From Candidatus Gastranaerophilales bacterium (GTDB lineage Bacteria > Cyanobacteriota > Vampirovibrionia > Gastranaerophilales > Gastranaerophilaceae): a stretch of 64,000 bases of DNA. The stretch lies in contig CALVAR010000004.1 in assembly GCA_944325575.1 (NCBI GenBank), forward strand, positions 42,632-106,631, in the 5' to 3' direction. The position numbers were made by a program, and so were the translations under genes. The notes under the pieces were generated by a model, which made no database searches, was not told the origin of the DNA, and saw nothing but the letters and a program-made list of their open reading frames with translations. Numbering within the stretch: the stretch's first letter is position 1; each line of letters begins with the position of its first letter. Shown piece after piece: positions 27,547 through 36,164 of this stretch.

Positions 27547-28695
27547 TTATATGCTCAATTTTTCCGTAGGAATTATGAATGAAAATACACATCCCTGAGT
27601 CTCATCTGATTCTGCCCAGATTTTACCCCTCAAGAGCCTTATCAAATTATACAAAACACCCATTTCCATGCATTTTGCCACTGCTTTTTTGGCAATATAT
27701 TTATCAATATTTGCATAAGGGTCAAAAATAGTACCGAGTTCTCCTTCCGGAATACAAGCACCTGTGTAAGAAACTTTAATCATAACATAAGCCTTGTCAG
27801 AAAGATTCGGATTGACTTTAAAACCGGCTATTTCCAGATATTCAGCATCAGGATGGCTTACAGAAAGTTGGATTGCGCCGCTGTCTGTTTTGTCCAAAGC
27901 ATTTTGCAAAAGAATTTCCAGCGCTTTTTCAAGCACATGTTCATCAGAATAAAATGATCTTTTTCCAAGACTATTTAAGTTAAAGTTCAGGATTATCTTT
28001 TTATCATCTGTCAAAGGCTTATACTTATTGAAAAGTTCTGTCATTAAATTTACAAAATCAAAGTTTTTAAACTCGTATTCGTACAAACCCGATTCAAGCT
28101 TTGAATATTCAACGACACTGTTTATAAGCTCCAGAAGCTGCGTAGAATTCTTGTTTATAATTTTAAGATATTTTTCCTGTTTTTCATTAACATCACCGCC
28201 GAGTCCCTCCAGTATAGCCTGAGAAAAACCGTTAATTGAGTGAACGGGAGACGTGAGTTCGCCGGAAATTTTTGATAAAAAAGTATTCTTATTTTTTGTC
28301 AGTTTATTAAGATATTCATGTTCAAACATCAGTTTATTAAGCATTTTCTGACTGTTTGAAACATCTCTTACTGAAATTATAATTTTTTCTTCACCGTCAT
28401 TATACTCGGAAGCTCTTATTTCAAAATACAAATCATCCTGAAGATTCTGCTTTGAGCGGACAATTGCAGAATCCTTAGAGTGCGAAAGATTGCTTATAAG
28501 ATTGTACCCTCCGTCAAACAAATCAAAAAGTTCCATATTAAAAAGTTCTTCACTGGATAATTTGAATAAGTCCAAAAGATTCTGGTTTGCATATAAAATT
28601 TCGCCGGAAGCAGATACAACCAGAACTGCGTCAGGATAGTATCCAAGAACACTTTTATCCTTTTTCTTTCCGAATAACCAGGAAAATATTCCCAT
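27547..28695 (-). CDS. PAS-histidine kinase-like protein with degenerate catalytic motifs
   Basis: 382-aa soluble protein with an N-terminal PAS domain (about residues 20-120), a dimerisation helix region and a HATPase-like domain. The H-box reads SGELTSPVHSI: the phosphoacceptor His is replaced by Gly. The G1 box (normally DxGxG) reads VSYTGACIP, and the G2 box (normally GxGLGL) reads KCMEMGVLY, while the N-box Asn (LLQNALDKT) remains. It therefore looks like a pseudokinase, perhaps a sensor that acts by binding. The start is ATG 28695 behind GGGAGGAG; upstream in-frame codons are unsupported. It sits directly upstream of the sugar ATPase gene. Confidence 0.85.
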   Translation of the reverse strand: MGIFSWLFGKKKDKSVLGYYPDAVLVVSASGEILYANQNLLDLFKLSSEELFNMELFDLFDGGYNLISNLSHSKDSAIVRSKQNLQDDLYFEIRASEYNDGEEKIIISVRDVSNSQKMLNKLMFEHEYLNKLTKNKNTFLSKISGELTSPVHSINGFSQAILEGLGGDVNEKQEKYLKIINKNSTQLLELINSVVEYSKLESGLYEYEFKNFDFVNLMTELFNKYKPLTDDKKIILNFNLNSLGKRSFYSDEHVLEKALEILLQNALDKTDSGAIQLSVSHPDAEYLEIAGFKVNPNLSDKAYVMIKVSYTGACIPEGELGTIFDPYANIDKYIAKKAVAKCMEMGVLYNLIRLLRGKIWAESDETQGCVFSFIIPTEKLSI

Positions 28696-28885
28696 TTTAA
28701 ACTCCTCCCTTTGAATATAAATAATTTTATCATAATCCTGATAAAAATAAAAAATAAAATGCGGTCTTAGAAAATCCAAGCCGCATAAGTCAAGAAAGGA
28801 ATGGTTAGACTATTAATGTGATTATTATCGCAAGTTTTTTTTATGTGTGCAAATTTATAAACAATTGTTAAGCACTTAAAAAATA

Positions 28886-29243
28886 TCTGAGGCGGCCTCG
28901 CTTGTACGCAAGAGTGTCCTGATATGTACGGCTCGTAAACTCGCCTGCATCTCAAACTGGAAGTGGTACACACTCTGCCAAATAAATATGCAGGTGGCAT
29001 ATTTATGAGAGGTAGCGAGGCCACATAAGCATAAATACTGCGGAAGTGACCCCATGCACTGTCTTGAAATCAGACGCTCACGAAAACTCAACGTTTCCGC
29101 TCGCAATGGCACTGGGTTCGGCTATACCTCACACGGCGTGCCAGTCTGATTTCGCTGTTGCCTGTGCCGGACTTGTTTGTAAAAATGTACTTGTTTATTG
29201 CACCCGCTCAATAAGTTATCGGAGTCAGTTGACAATATAAAAT
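28886..29243 (+). repeat. Dispersed modular element, copy 2 (long form, with hairpin module)
   Basis: Shares both ends with the other copies (TCTGAGGCGGCC; GTTGACAATATAAAAT). It carries the long left module, closed by GGCCTCGCT pairing with AGCGAGGCC, and the internal module with GAAATCAGAC/GTCTGATTTC. The right stem is mismatched: GCCTGTGC (29160-29167) faces GCACCCGC (29200-29207), as if two copy types had recombined. Its right end stops 5 bases from the stop codon of the next gene. The gap 28696-29248 holds nothing else. Confidence 0.9.
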
Positions 29244-29248
29244 GCATT

Positions 29249-29923
29249 TTAATCGACAAAATACCCCTCACCGTCTTCTGTAAGAGTGTATTCCGTAAAC
29301 TCGCTTGTACCGGTCAAATCCGGCACTATCCTGACAAGATTCTGCTCTATGGCTTCTTCTATCATCGAATGATCAACTGGTTTGCCTGTGGCAGGCACAA
29401 GCTTTGCATTAATTTGCTTTATAGAGAAGCGTTCCTGATTTTCTATATTCAAAATATATTTTGCAGCAACAATCAGCCTGTCCGTATCATTTTGCGGCTT
29501 GTAAGAAGCCAGATAGCCTTCAAAATCAGACAAAGTATCTTTTTTCTCAACAACTTCTGTCTTTGGATTTTGCATAGAATCCGCTAACGTCTGTTCAAAA
29601 TCTGCTTCCGGTATATCATTGTTTTTTTCGTCAGTCAGCAAAGAAGAATTAAACTGCGGAGTTGTAATCTCATTTATGGACATAAGATTTTTAACATCGA
29701 TAAACCCGCTTCTTTGAGGCTTTTCTTGCTCTGTTTGTTCTTTGTCCGACACAGGTGATTCTTCTTGTAAAGATGCAGTGTTATTTTCCGGCGGTGCAAC
29801 ATATTCGCCTTTTACAACACCGTTTATCCAATCCGAAAGTTTTTCTTCAAAAGTAATTTTATCGGTTGTTGAACATTCAAACTCAATGTCACCTTTTTTA
29901 ATCTTAAAATAGTATTCGTACAT
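29249..29923 (-). CDS. Hypothetical acidic protein after gcvPB
   Basis: 224-aa protein I do not recognise. Residues 1-40 form a compact start (MYEYYFKIKKGDIEFECS), residues 45-120 are acidic and low-complexity, probably disordered, and the C-terminal 90 residues look like a small winged-helix or helical domain (RLIVAAKYILNIENQERFSIKQINAKL). It starts 3 bases after the gcvPB stop, so it is co-transcribed with it. Its stop codon lies 5 bases from the end of repeat copy 2. Confidence 0.7.
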   Translation of the reverse strand: MYEYYFKIKKGDIEFECSTTDKITFEEKLSDWINGVVKGEYVAPPENNTASLQEESPVSDKEQTEQEKPQRSGFIDVKNLMSINEITTPQFNSSLLTDEKNNDIPEADFEQTLADSMQNPKTEVVEKKDTLSDFEGYLASYKPQNDTDRLIVAAKYILNIENQERFSIKQINAKLVPATGKPVDHSMIEEAIEQNLVRIVPDLTGTSEFTEYTLTEDGEGYFVD

Positions 29924-29926
29924 AAA

Positions 29927-31369
29927 TTATTCTTTCCTGTATCGTAAATCGAGATGTCTTGCGGCATTGGTTTCATCAACCCTTTTTACCGGCGTATTGT
30001 GAGGCGCACTAAGGACTTCTGACGGGTTTTCTTTTACTTCTTGTGCAATTTTTTTCATAGCATCAATAAATCCGTCCAGTCTTGCTTTATTTTCAGATTC
30101 AGTCGGTTCTATCATCATTGCCTCTGAAACAATAAGCGGGAAATACACGGTCGGCGGATGAAATTTACTGTCCATAAGACGTTTAGCTATTTCCAGCGTA
30201 TGCACACCACAGGCTTTTTGTCTGTCGCCTGAGAGAACAAACTCATGCATACACGGATAGTCATATGGAAGCTCGTAGTCCTCTTTTAGTTTTTCTTTAA
30301 GATAATTGGCATTCAAAACAGCATCGCAGGACGCTTCTTTCAAAGTATTTCCCCTCATAAGGATATATGCATATGCCTTAACAAGGACTCCGAAATTCCC
30401 CTGAAATTCTTTAATTTTTCCGATTGTATTTTTTAAATTGTAATTTCTGAAATATTTACCGTCTTTTAAGCCTATAACAGGAACAGGCAGATACTCTTTC
30501 AATTCTTCAACAACACCGACAGGTCCTGCACCTGGACCGCCTCCGCCATGCGGGGCTGCAAATGTTTTGTGAAGATTAAGGTGCACAATATCAAAGCCCA
30601 TTACTTTTGGATTTGTAATACCCATTACAGCGTTAAGGTTTGCACCGTCATAATACAAAAGTGAGCCGTTTTTGTGAGCAATTTTTGAAATTTCAAGAAT
30701 TGCCTCTTCAAATAATCCAAGAGTATTAGGATTTGTCATCATAATAGCGGCAATCTGCGATTCATTTTGTTCAAAGATTTCTTTTAAATGTTCTACATCA
30801 ACCAGACCTTTTTCATTGCTCTTTACCTTTATAATTTCAAAGCCGCACATACCGGCAGATGCAGGATTTGTACCGTGAGCGGAATCAGGTATGATAACTT
30901 TGGTACGTTTTGAATCACCTTTTGTTGCAAAGTAATGTTTTACAATCATCATTCCGCAAAGCTCGCCGTGTGCACCGGCAGAACCTTGAAGAGTAATTGC
31001 ATCCATACCTGTTATTTCTTTTAGTGCTTCCTGCAGATTATACATAAGTTCCAGCGCACCCTGCACATCATCGTCACTTTGAAGAGGATGAAGAGCCGTA
31101 AACCCCTCAAGCGATGCAAGATATTCATTGACCTTGGGATTATATTTCATAGTGCAGGAACCAAGAGGGTAAAACCCTGTCTCAACACAAAAATTTTTAT
31201 CAGACAGTTCTTTAAAGTGTCTCATTACCTCAAGTTCGCTCATCTCCGGCAAAACAGGAGGTTCTTTTCTCAAAAATTCCGATCTTATAAAACCGGTGTC
31301 TAAACTTTCATCGGTAAGAGCAACCCCTTGCATCCCTTTAATAGATTTTTCAAAAATTATATCAGTCAT
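29927..31369 (-). CDS. gcvPB: GcvPB, glycine dehydrogenase subunit 2
   Basis: PLP-binding C-terminal subunit of the glycine cleavage system P-protein in organisms with a split P-protein (480 aa). It has LGSCTMKYNPK near residue 69, the PLP pocket ITLQGSAGAHGEL, and the PLP Lys in LNLHKTFAAPHGGGGPG. The partner subunit GcvPA, usually directly upstream, and GcvT/GcvH are absent from the window; upstream is repeat copy 3 and a divergent gene. The start ATG 31369 follows GGGGGAGATTTA; the frame extends 18 codons further up without support. Confidence 0.95.
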   Translation of the reverse strand: MTDIIFEKSIKGMQGVALTDESLDTGFIRSEFLRKEPPVLPEMSELEVMRHFKELSDKNFCVETGFYPLGSCTMKYNPKVNEYLASLEGFTALHPLQSDDDVQGALELMYNLQEALKEITGMDAITLQGSAGAHGELCGMMIVKHYFATKGDSKRTKVIIPDSAHGTNPASAGMCGFEIIKVKSNEKGLVDVEHLKEIFEQNESQIAAIMMTNPNTLGLFEEAILEISKIAHKNGSLLYYDGANLNAVMGITNPKVMGFDIVHLNLHKTFAAPHGGGGPGAGPVGVVEELKEYLPVPVIGLKDGKYFRNYNLKNTIGKIKEFQGNFGVLVKAYAYILMRGNTLKEASCDAVLNANYLKEKLKEDYELPYDYPCMHEFVLSGDRQKACGVHTLEIAKRLMDSKFHPPTVYFPLIVSEAMMIEPTESENKARLDGFIDAMKKIAQEVKENPSEVLSAPHNTPVKRVDETNAARHLDLRYRKE

Positions 31370-31439
31370 TAAATCTCCCCCTGTTGAATACATGTTAAGG
31401 TTTTGTGTGTTGCGTGTCAACAAAGTATTTTATATAATT

Positions 31440-31705
31440 GTCTGAGGCGGCCTCGCTTGTACTCAAGAGTATCCTGATATGTACGGCTCGTAAACTCGCC
31501 TACATCTCAAGCTAGAAGTGATACACACTCTGCCGAATAAATATGCCGGTGGCATATTTATGAGAGATAGCGAGGCCACATAAGCATAAATATAGCTAAA
31601 GTGACCCCATGCACTTGTTGCGGGTGCCACTGTTATATGTTCAATATAGTACTTGTTTATTGCACCCGCTCAATAAGTAGGCGGAGTCAGTTGACAATAT
31701 GAAAT
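31440..31705 (+). repeat. Dispersed modular element, copy 3 (long form, no hairpin module)
   Basis: Long left module with closing stem GGCCTCGCT (31449-31457) and AGCGAGGCC (31569-31577), and hairpin AAATATGCC/GGCATATTT (31539-31559). The hairpin module is absent. The right stem is GCGGGTGC (31620-31627) with GCACCCGC (31662-31669), a perfect 8-bp pairing that differs from copies 1, 4 and 5 on both strands. It lies between divergent gcvPB and the sugar-binding-protein gene and fills the gap 31370-31730. Confidence 0.9.
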
Positions 31706-31730
31706 ATAAATAACCGTAATAGAGGGCTGT

Positions 31731-32984
31731 ATGAAAAATCTTAAAATAATTATTGCAATTATATGTGCGTGTATTATCTGTATTGATGCTGTTTATGAGA
31801 TTACAAAGCCGCAGAAAAAGAGTCCGGAAAATGTAAAAAAAGAAGAAGTCGTTTTCTGGTCTTTACAAATGGGCACATTCGGAAACTATATGAACCCGTT
31901 AATTGCTGAATTTGAAAAACAGAACCCTGATATAAAAATAAAGTGGATTGATGTACCATATTCAGAAGGAGAAAAGAGGACTCTTGCCTCGATTTTAAGC
32001 AGCAACCCGCCTGATCTTGTAAATCTAACACCTGATTTTTCCAGCATACTGGCTCAAAAACAGGCTCTCAATTATATTGACTGCAAAAAGCTTACGGCAT
32101 ACAACAAACAGATAATCGAAACACTGAAACAGGACGGCAAATGCTATGCAGTGCCTTTTTATGCAACGTCTTCAATAACTTTTTATAACAAAGATATATT
32201 GAAAAAATCCGGCATAAATTCTATTCCGAAAACGTATGATGAAATGTATTCACTTTCCGGACAAATAAAATCAAAGACCGGAATGTTTATCACAATGCCG
32301 ACACTTACAGAAAATGATACTCTTCTTAAAATTTTAAACAAATATGGTATTAATACACCGGAAACATTTATTTCACAAAAATCCGTTGATATTTTTAACG
32401 AATACAAAAACTTATACCAAAAAGATTTTATACCCAAAGAATCAATAACACAAAATCATCAGGAAGCACTGGAAAAATATATGTCAGGGCAGATTGCTTT
32501 TATACAGTCGGGTGCAAACTTTTTAAATATAGTTAAAGAAAATGCGCCGCAGGTCTATAAGCAAACCGGCGTATCAACCCAGCTGACGGGTGATACCGGC
32601 AAATATGATGTATCAATTATGAATCTTATTATACCGGCAAGAGCCAAACACAAAGATTCCGCCTTAAAATTCGCTCTGTTTCTGACAAACAAAGAAAATC
32701 AGGTTGAATTAGCAAAACTTACAACCATTTTGCCTGTCAATAACGAAGCATTAAAAGACCCGTATTTTACTGTTTACGATGATACCGATGTTATAACACA
32801 GGCAAGATATATCAGTGCAAAACAGCTAAACAATTTACAAAAGCAGGTGAGATTTAAATATAATCACAAAGAAATAATAACGCTTTTAAACACAACTGTT
32901 CAGCAGGTACTTCTCGGTAATGACAAAACGGAAAAAATACTAAAAAATGCTGCTGAGAGCTGGAAGAGGCTGGATACAAAATGA
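31731..32984 (+). CDS. Sugar ABC transporter substrate-binding protein
   Basis: 417-aa extracellular solute-binding protein of family 1 (maltose-binding-like). A hydrophobic N-terminus (about residues 4-22, IICACIICIDAV) is a signal or anchor; its cysteines could allow lipidation, but no clean lipobox is seen. The mature part has VVFWSLQMGTFGNYM, NPDIKIKWIDVPY, PPDLVNLTPDF, and YAVPFYATSSITFYNK, all typical of carbohydrate binders. It should deliver sugar to a permease served by a MalK-type ATPase such as that at 26476. Its end overlaps the next gene by 4 bases (ATGA). Repeat copy 3 lies 25 bases upstream and may affect its expression. Confidence 0.9.
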   Translation: MKNLKIIIAIICACIICIDAVYEITKPQKKSPENVKKEEVVFWSLQMGTFGNYMNPLIAEFEKQNPDIKIKWIDVPYSEGEKRTLASILSSNPPDLVNLTPDFSSILAQKQALNYIDCKKLTAYNKQIIETLKQDGKCYAVPFYATSSITFYNKDILKKSGINSIPKTYDEMYSLSGQIKSKTGMFITMPTLTENDTLLKILNKYGINTPETFISQKSVDIFNEYKNLYQKDFIPKESITQNHQEALEKYMSGQIAFIQSGANFLNIVKENAPQVYKQTGVSTQLTGDTGKYDVSIMNLIIPARAKHKDSALKFALFLTNKENQVELAKLTTILPVNNEALKDPYFTVYDDTDVITQARYISAKQLNNLQKQVRFKYNHKEIITLLNTTVQQVLLGNDKTEKILKNAAESWKRLDTK

Positions 32985-33634
32985 TTTTTGCTGAAATTGA
33001 ATCAAAAATAAATACAAAAAACGGCAATGAAATCCTGCTGTTAAAAAGAGAACCGGAATCTAAAAATTATGACAAAACAATTCTTGTTATAGGTGTATTT
33101 CACGGTGATGAAAAAGACGGAGAATATCTTATAAACAGATATCTTTCTCAAAAAAACGAAACAAAAAACAGATTATTGTTTATTCCCTGTCTGAATCCTG
33201 ACGGAAAAAAAGCCGACACAAGAACTAATGCTAACGGCGTTGATTTAAACCGTAATTTTCCGACAAAAAATTGGGAATTATCGGACAAAAATGAATATTT
33301 TGGAGGAACTGCACCTGCAAGCGAGGTTGAAACACAATTTTTGATTTACATTATTGAAAAATATGTCCCAGATTTAATCATTACCCTTCACGAACCTTAT
33401 TGTGTTGTGAACTATGACGGGCCGGCAAAAGAAGAAGCTAAACAAATATCAGAAATTACAGGATATAAAATCGAAGAATCAATAGGTTACCCTACACCGG
33501 GTAGTTTTGGTACATATTGCGGAATAGAAAGAAAAATTCCGACAATCACGCTGGAGTTGCCGGAAAATTCCGAAAAAGAAAATTTGTGGAATACAAATAA
33601 AAAGATTTTTACTTATATTGCCGAATCATATTAA
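32981..33634 (+). CDS. M14-family amidase/carboxypeptidase, MpaA-like
   Basis: 217-aa zinc peptidase of the M14 fold. Zinc ligands are in GVFHGDEKDGE (HxxE) and the later His in ITLHEPY; substrate residues lie in LNPDGKKADTRTNANG and GVDLNRNFP, and the catalytic Glu in ITLELPEN. The arrangement is close to murein peptide amidase A, which splits the gamma-D-Glu-diaminopimelate bond in recycled cell-wall peptides. No signal peptide is visible, consistent with a cytoplasmic role. It is co-translated with the solute-binding protein (4-base overlap), suggesting that transporter could also feed cell-wall material, which is inference. Confidence 0.88.
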   Translation: MIFAEIESKINTKNGNEILLLKREPESKNYDKTILVIGVFHGDEKDGEYLINRYLSQKNETKNRLLFIPCLNPDGKKADTRTNANGVDLNRNFPTKNWELSDKNEYFGGTAPASEVETQFLIYIIEKYVPDLIITLHEPYCVVNYDGPAKEEAKQISEITGYKIEESIGYPTPGSFGTYCGIERKIPTITLELPENSEKENLWNTNKKIFTYIAESY

Positions 33635-33638
33635 ACGA

Positions 33639-35231
33639 TTATTTCTTATTTTTAGTATTTTGCATATTTTTGCTAATCATAAATACATTTATTTCTCCGG
33701 GCATAAGGCTAAAATTGATTTTGCCGTTTTCTATTTTAGGCTGACCGCCAAACTCTATCGGAACAACGATATCGTCTTTTTTTAAATTCTTAACCTGTAC
33801 CACAGCATTATTTGTATAGTTTAGGCTTTTATTTAAAACAACAAGCACGGAAGAATATTTATACTTGATAATATATGCAAAAACATCATTATTATCAGTA
33901 TTTAAGAAACAAAAATCACCCTTATTTAAAAGTTCATATGCAAGTATCTTAAATTTATTAGCTACCGCAAAATCGTCAAGTAGGTCTTTGTTTTTTCCGC
34001 CCGGTTTTCTTGAAAAGTTAAATATATCAAATTTACCATTGTGAACATAATAATAATCATCGTCTGTATAAGTCTTTGCAGCCTTCTGGTTTGCATATTT
34101 ATATTGATAAGCATCACCTGTTTGAAAACCGTCAACAAAATATGAGTTAATCGGCAGTGTAGCCTGCAGCCATATTAACGTATCAGAGAATGGAAATCCT
34201 CCGGTAACCATTGGTGAAAGCTCATCATGTGTGGCAAAACTTCCGATAACAGCCTTTGGCGTACCTTTTGTATCAAAATCTTTTATAATATTTTGAACAA
34301 GTCCTAACTCTTTTTCAAATTTATCAGCTGTTTTCCAATCCTTAAAGTTAAAAAAGCTGCCGTACCATCCGTCAAAACCAGCTTCTAAGAGTTTATAAGC
34401 AGGAGTAAAAGGAGCTCCTTGCGCTATAGGCTCTGTCCAGCTTTCTGAAGCTTCTGCAAGAAATAAAAACTGTGAATCTTTTGCTTTTGCATAAGAAATA
34501 AGCTTTTGCCAGAATTCAGCAGGTTTTGATGTGGCAACATCTGCTCTGATACCATCAGCACCTAGTCTTTGAACAAGATCAATGTATTTTTTATATTCTG
34601 CAAACAGAGCATCATTTAATGTGCCGTCTGCATTTGTTACTTTAAAAAGTCTTACATCTGTCCAGTCAGAAGGAACTATCGGCTGACCGTCGGCACCTGT
34701 TGCAAAAAGTTCTGGCTTTGCCAAAAAGAGATCATAAGAGCCGCAGCTTGGCAGGTCTACTATTACACGAATATTTCTCCTGTGGCATTCTTTTATAAAA
34801 TTTCTTGCCTCTTCTTCTACAGACAACTTGTTTGAAGGATCATCAAGCTGTGGGTTTAATGTTGTAAAATCGGAAATAGCGTATAAAGAGCCTGCCGTAC
34901 CTATAGCTTTTATCTTACCTACCGGAGTAATTGGTAAAATGTGTAACGTATTTACGCCGTATGATGCTATTTCATTCAGCCTTTTAACTGCATTTACAAA
35001 ATTACCTGAGATTTCACCCTTATCTGTTTCTATTATGTCATTATTATTTTTATCAACAGCATTAAAAGATCTTATGTTAATTGCAAGAATAATCGCCTGA
35101 TTCTTCAAAAATAAATTTTTTAGATCATTGTTCCAAACACCGTTATTCATAACGGCATAAGACGGAGATGCCGTCATTACAGAACCTGCTATAAACAGCG
35201 AAAGCAGCGCATTTATAAAAAATTTTTTCAT
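33639..35231 (-). CDS. Secreted GH13 alpha-amylase-family enzyme
   Basis: 530-aa enzyme with a clear signal peptide (MKKFFINALLSLFIAGSV...ASPSYA, cleavage near residue 26). The GH13 regions are visible: NTLHILPITPV, the nucleophile Asp in GADGIRADVAT, the acid/base Glu in FLAEASESW, and the transition-state Asp in SFATHDELS. DKNNNDIIETDKG near residue 60 may be a calcium site. It ends with a beta domain. It should cut alpha-glucans outside the cell or in the periplasm, feeding a sugar importer. It is convergent with the M14 gene (4 bases apart). Ribosome-binding site GGAG before ATG 35231. Confidence 0.9.
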   Translation of the reverse strand: MKKFFINALLSLFIAGSVMTASPSYAVMNNGVWNNDLKNLFLKNQAIILAINIRSFNAVDKNNNDIIETDKGEISGNFVNAVKRLNEIASYGVNTLHILPITPVGKIKAIGTAGSLYAISDFTTLNPQLDDPSNKLSVEEEARNFIKECHRRNIRVIVDLPSCGSYDLFLAKPELFATGADGQPIVPSDWTDVRLFKVTNADGTLNDALFAEYKKYIDLVQRLGADGIRADVATSKPAEFWQKLISYAKAKDSQFLFLAEASESWTEPIAQGAPFTPAYKLLEAGFDGWYGSFFNFKDWKTADKFEKELGLVQNIIKDFDTKGTPKAVIGSFATHDELSPMVTGGFPFSDTLIWLQATLPINSYFVDGFQTGDAYQYKYANQKAAKTYTDDDYYYVHNGKFDIFNFSRKPGGKNKDLLDDFAVANKFKILAYELLNKGDFCFLNTDNNDVFAYIIKYKYSSVLVVLNKSLNYTNNAVVQVKNLKKDDIVVPIEFGGQPKIENGKINFSLMPGEINVFMISKNMQNTKNKK

Positions 35232-35283
35232 ATTTTACTCCTCTCCGATTTATAAAAATGATTATACAAAACTCGAATGGTGA

Positions 35284-35312
35284 TTGCAACTCGACACGAG
35301 TTGAGGTATACT
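35284..35312 (+). promoter_or_regulatory. hpf promoter with operator-like palindrome in the spacer
   Basis: TTGCAA (35284-35289), a 17-base spacer, and TATACT (35307-35312) form a near-ideal sigma-70 promoter 34 bases before hpf. CAACTCG-ACA-CGAGTTG (35287-35303) is a perfect inverted repeat filling the spacer, where a bound repressor or regulator would block or control the promoter. Confidence 0.8.
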
Positions 35313-35345
35313 AGGAAAGTATCATTATTTAATTGGAGGCAGTAC

Positions 35346-35717
35346 ATGCGCATCTACGTAAACGGAAAAAACATTGAAATTACAGACGCAATTAAAGCTT
35401 ATGCAAAAGAAAAAATAGGTAAAGTTGCAAATCACTACGACCAGATAGAAGGCATTGATGTTATGCTTACAGTAATAAAAAATCCGAGCGTAGCAGAAAA
35501 CCATACAGCAGAAGTAACCTGCAAACTTACAACAGGTGCTGTACATGTTGCAGAATCCGCAGAATCTATGTATGCAAGTATTGATCTTGTTGCTGACAAA
35601 CTTGCAAGACAGGTTAAAAAATTCAAAGATAAAAATCTCGGTAAATCCAAATTAGATTCCATCAGAACAGGTGCTGTTGTTGAAGAATCTGCAGAAGAAG
35701 AAACCGTTAGCGAATAA
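35346..35717 (+). CDS. hpf: HPF, ribosome hibernation-promoting factor
   Basis: 123-aa protein of the HPF/RaiA family (MRIYVNGKNIEITDAIKAYA), which binds the 30S decoding region and silences ribosomes in stationary phase or stress. The beta-alpha-beta-beta-beta-alpha fold is recognisable (VMLTVIKN, AEVTCKL, SMYASIDLVADKLARQVKKFK). It lacks the long C-terminal dimerisation domain of long HPF, ending in an acidic tail. I chose ATG 35346 with GGAGG upstream; the frame start at 35277 lies before the promoter and is unlikely. The promoter has an operator-like palindrome, and a strong terminator follows, so it is a single-gene unit. Confidence 0.93.
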   Translation: MRIYVNGKNIEITDAIKAYAKEKIGKVANHYDQIEGIDVMLTVIKNPSVAENHTAEVTCKLTTGAVHVAESAESMYASIDLVADKLARQVKKFKDKNLGKSKLDSIRTGAVVEESAEEETVSE

Positions 35718-35750
35718 TTTGTTCGAGAAAATCGGATAATCTAGATTAAA

Positions 35751-35785
35751 AAAGAAATCCCGTCTAAAACGGGATTTCTTTTTTC
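35751..35785 (+). terminator. Intrinsic terminator after hpf
   Basis: AAAGAAATCCCGT and ACGGGATTTCTTT form a perfect 13-bp stem around CTAAA, followed by T residues. Confidence 0.92.
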
Positions 35786-35805
35786 TTTTATATATTACAA
35801 ATTCT

Positions 35806-36164
35806 GTCTGAGGCGGCCTCGCTTGTACTCAAGAGTATCCTGATATGTACGGCTCGTAAACTCGCTTACATCTCAAACCAGAAGTGGTACACACTCTGCC
35901 GAATAAATATGCCGGTGGCATATTTATGAGAGGTAGCGAGGCTACATAAGCATAAATATAGCTAAAGTGACCCCATGCACTGTCTTGAAATCAGACGCTC
36001 ACGAAAACTCAACGTTTCCGCTCGCAATGGCACTGGGTTCGGCTATACCTCACACGGCGTGCCAGTCAGATTTCGCTGTTGCCTGTGCCGGACTTGTTGG
36101 TAAAAATGTACTTGTTTATCGCACAGGTTCATCAAGTAGTCGGAGTCAGTTGACAATATGAAAT
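35806..36164 (+). repeat. Dispersed modular element, copy 4 (long form, with hairpin module)
   Basis: Ends GTCTGAGGCGGCC and GTTGACAATATGAAAT as in the other copies. Long left module (stem closed by GGCCTCGCT with AGCGAGGCT, one G-U pair) and the internal hairpin module. The right stem GCCTGTGC (36081-36088) pairs with GCACAGGT (36121-36128). Its right end overlaps the 3' end of the acyl-CoA synthetase gene and supplies its stop codon. It starts about 20 bases after the hpf terminator. Confidence 0.9.

Noticed and set aside
29043..29240. 64-aa open frames inside the repeat copies as real genes
   Set aside because: They start at GTG without a ribosome-binding site, consist wholly of repeat sequence and have no recognisable domain; kept only as a weak finding.
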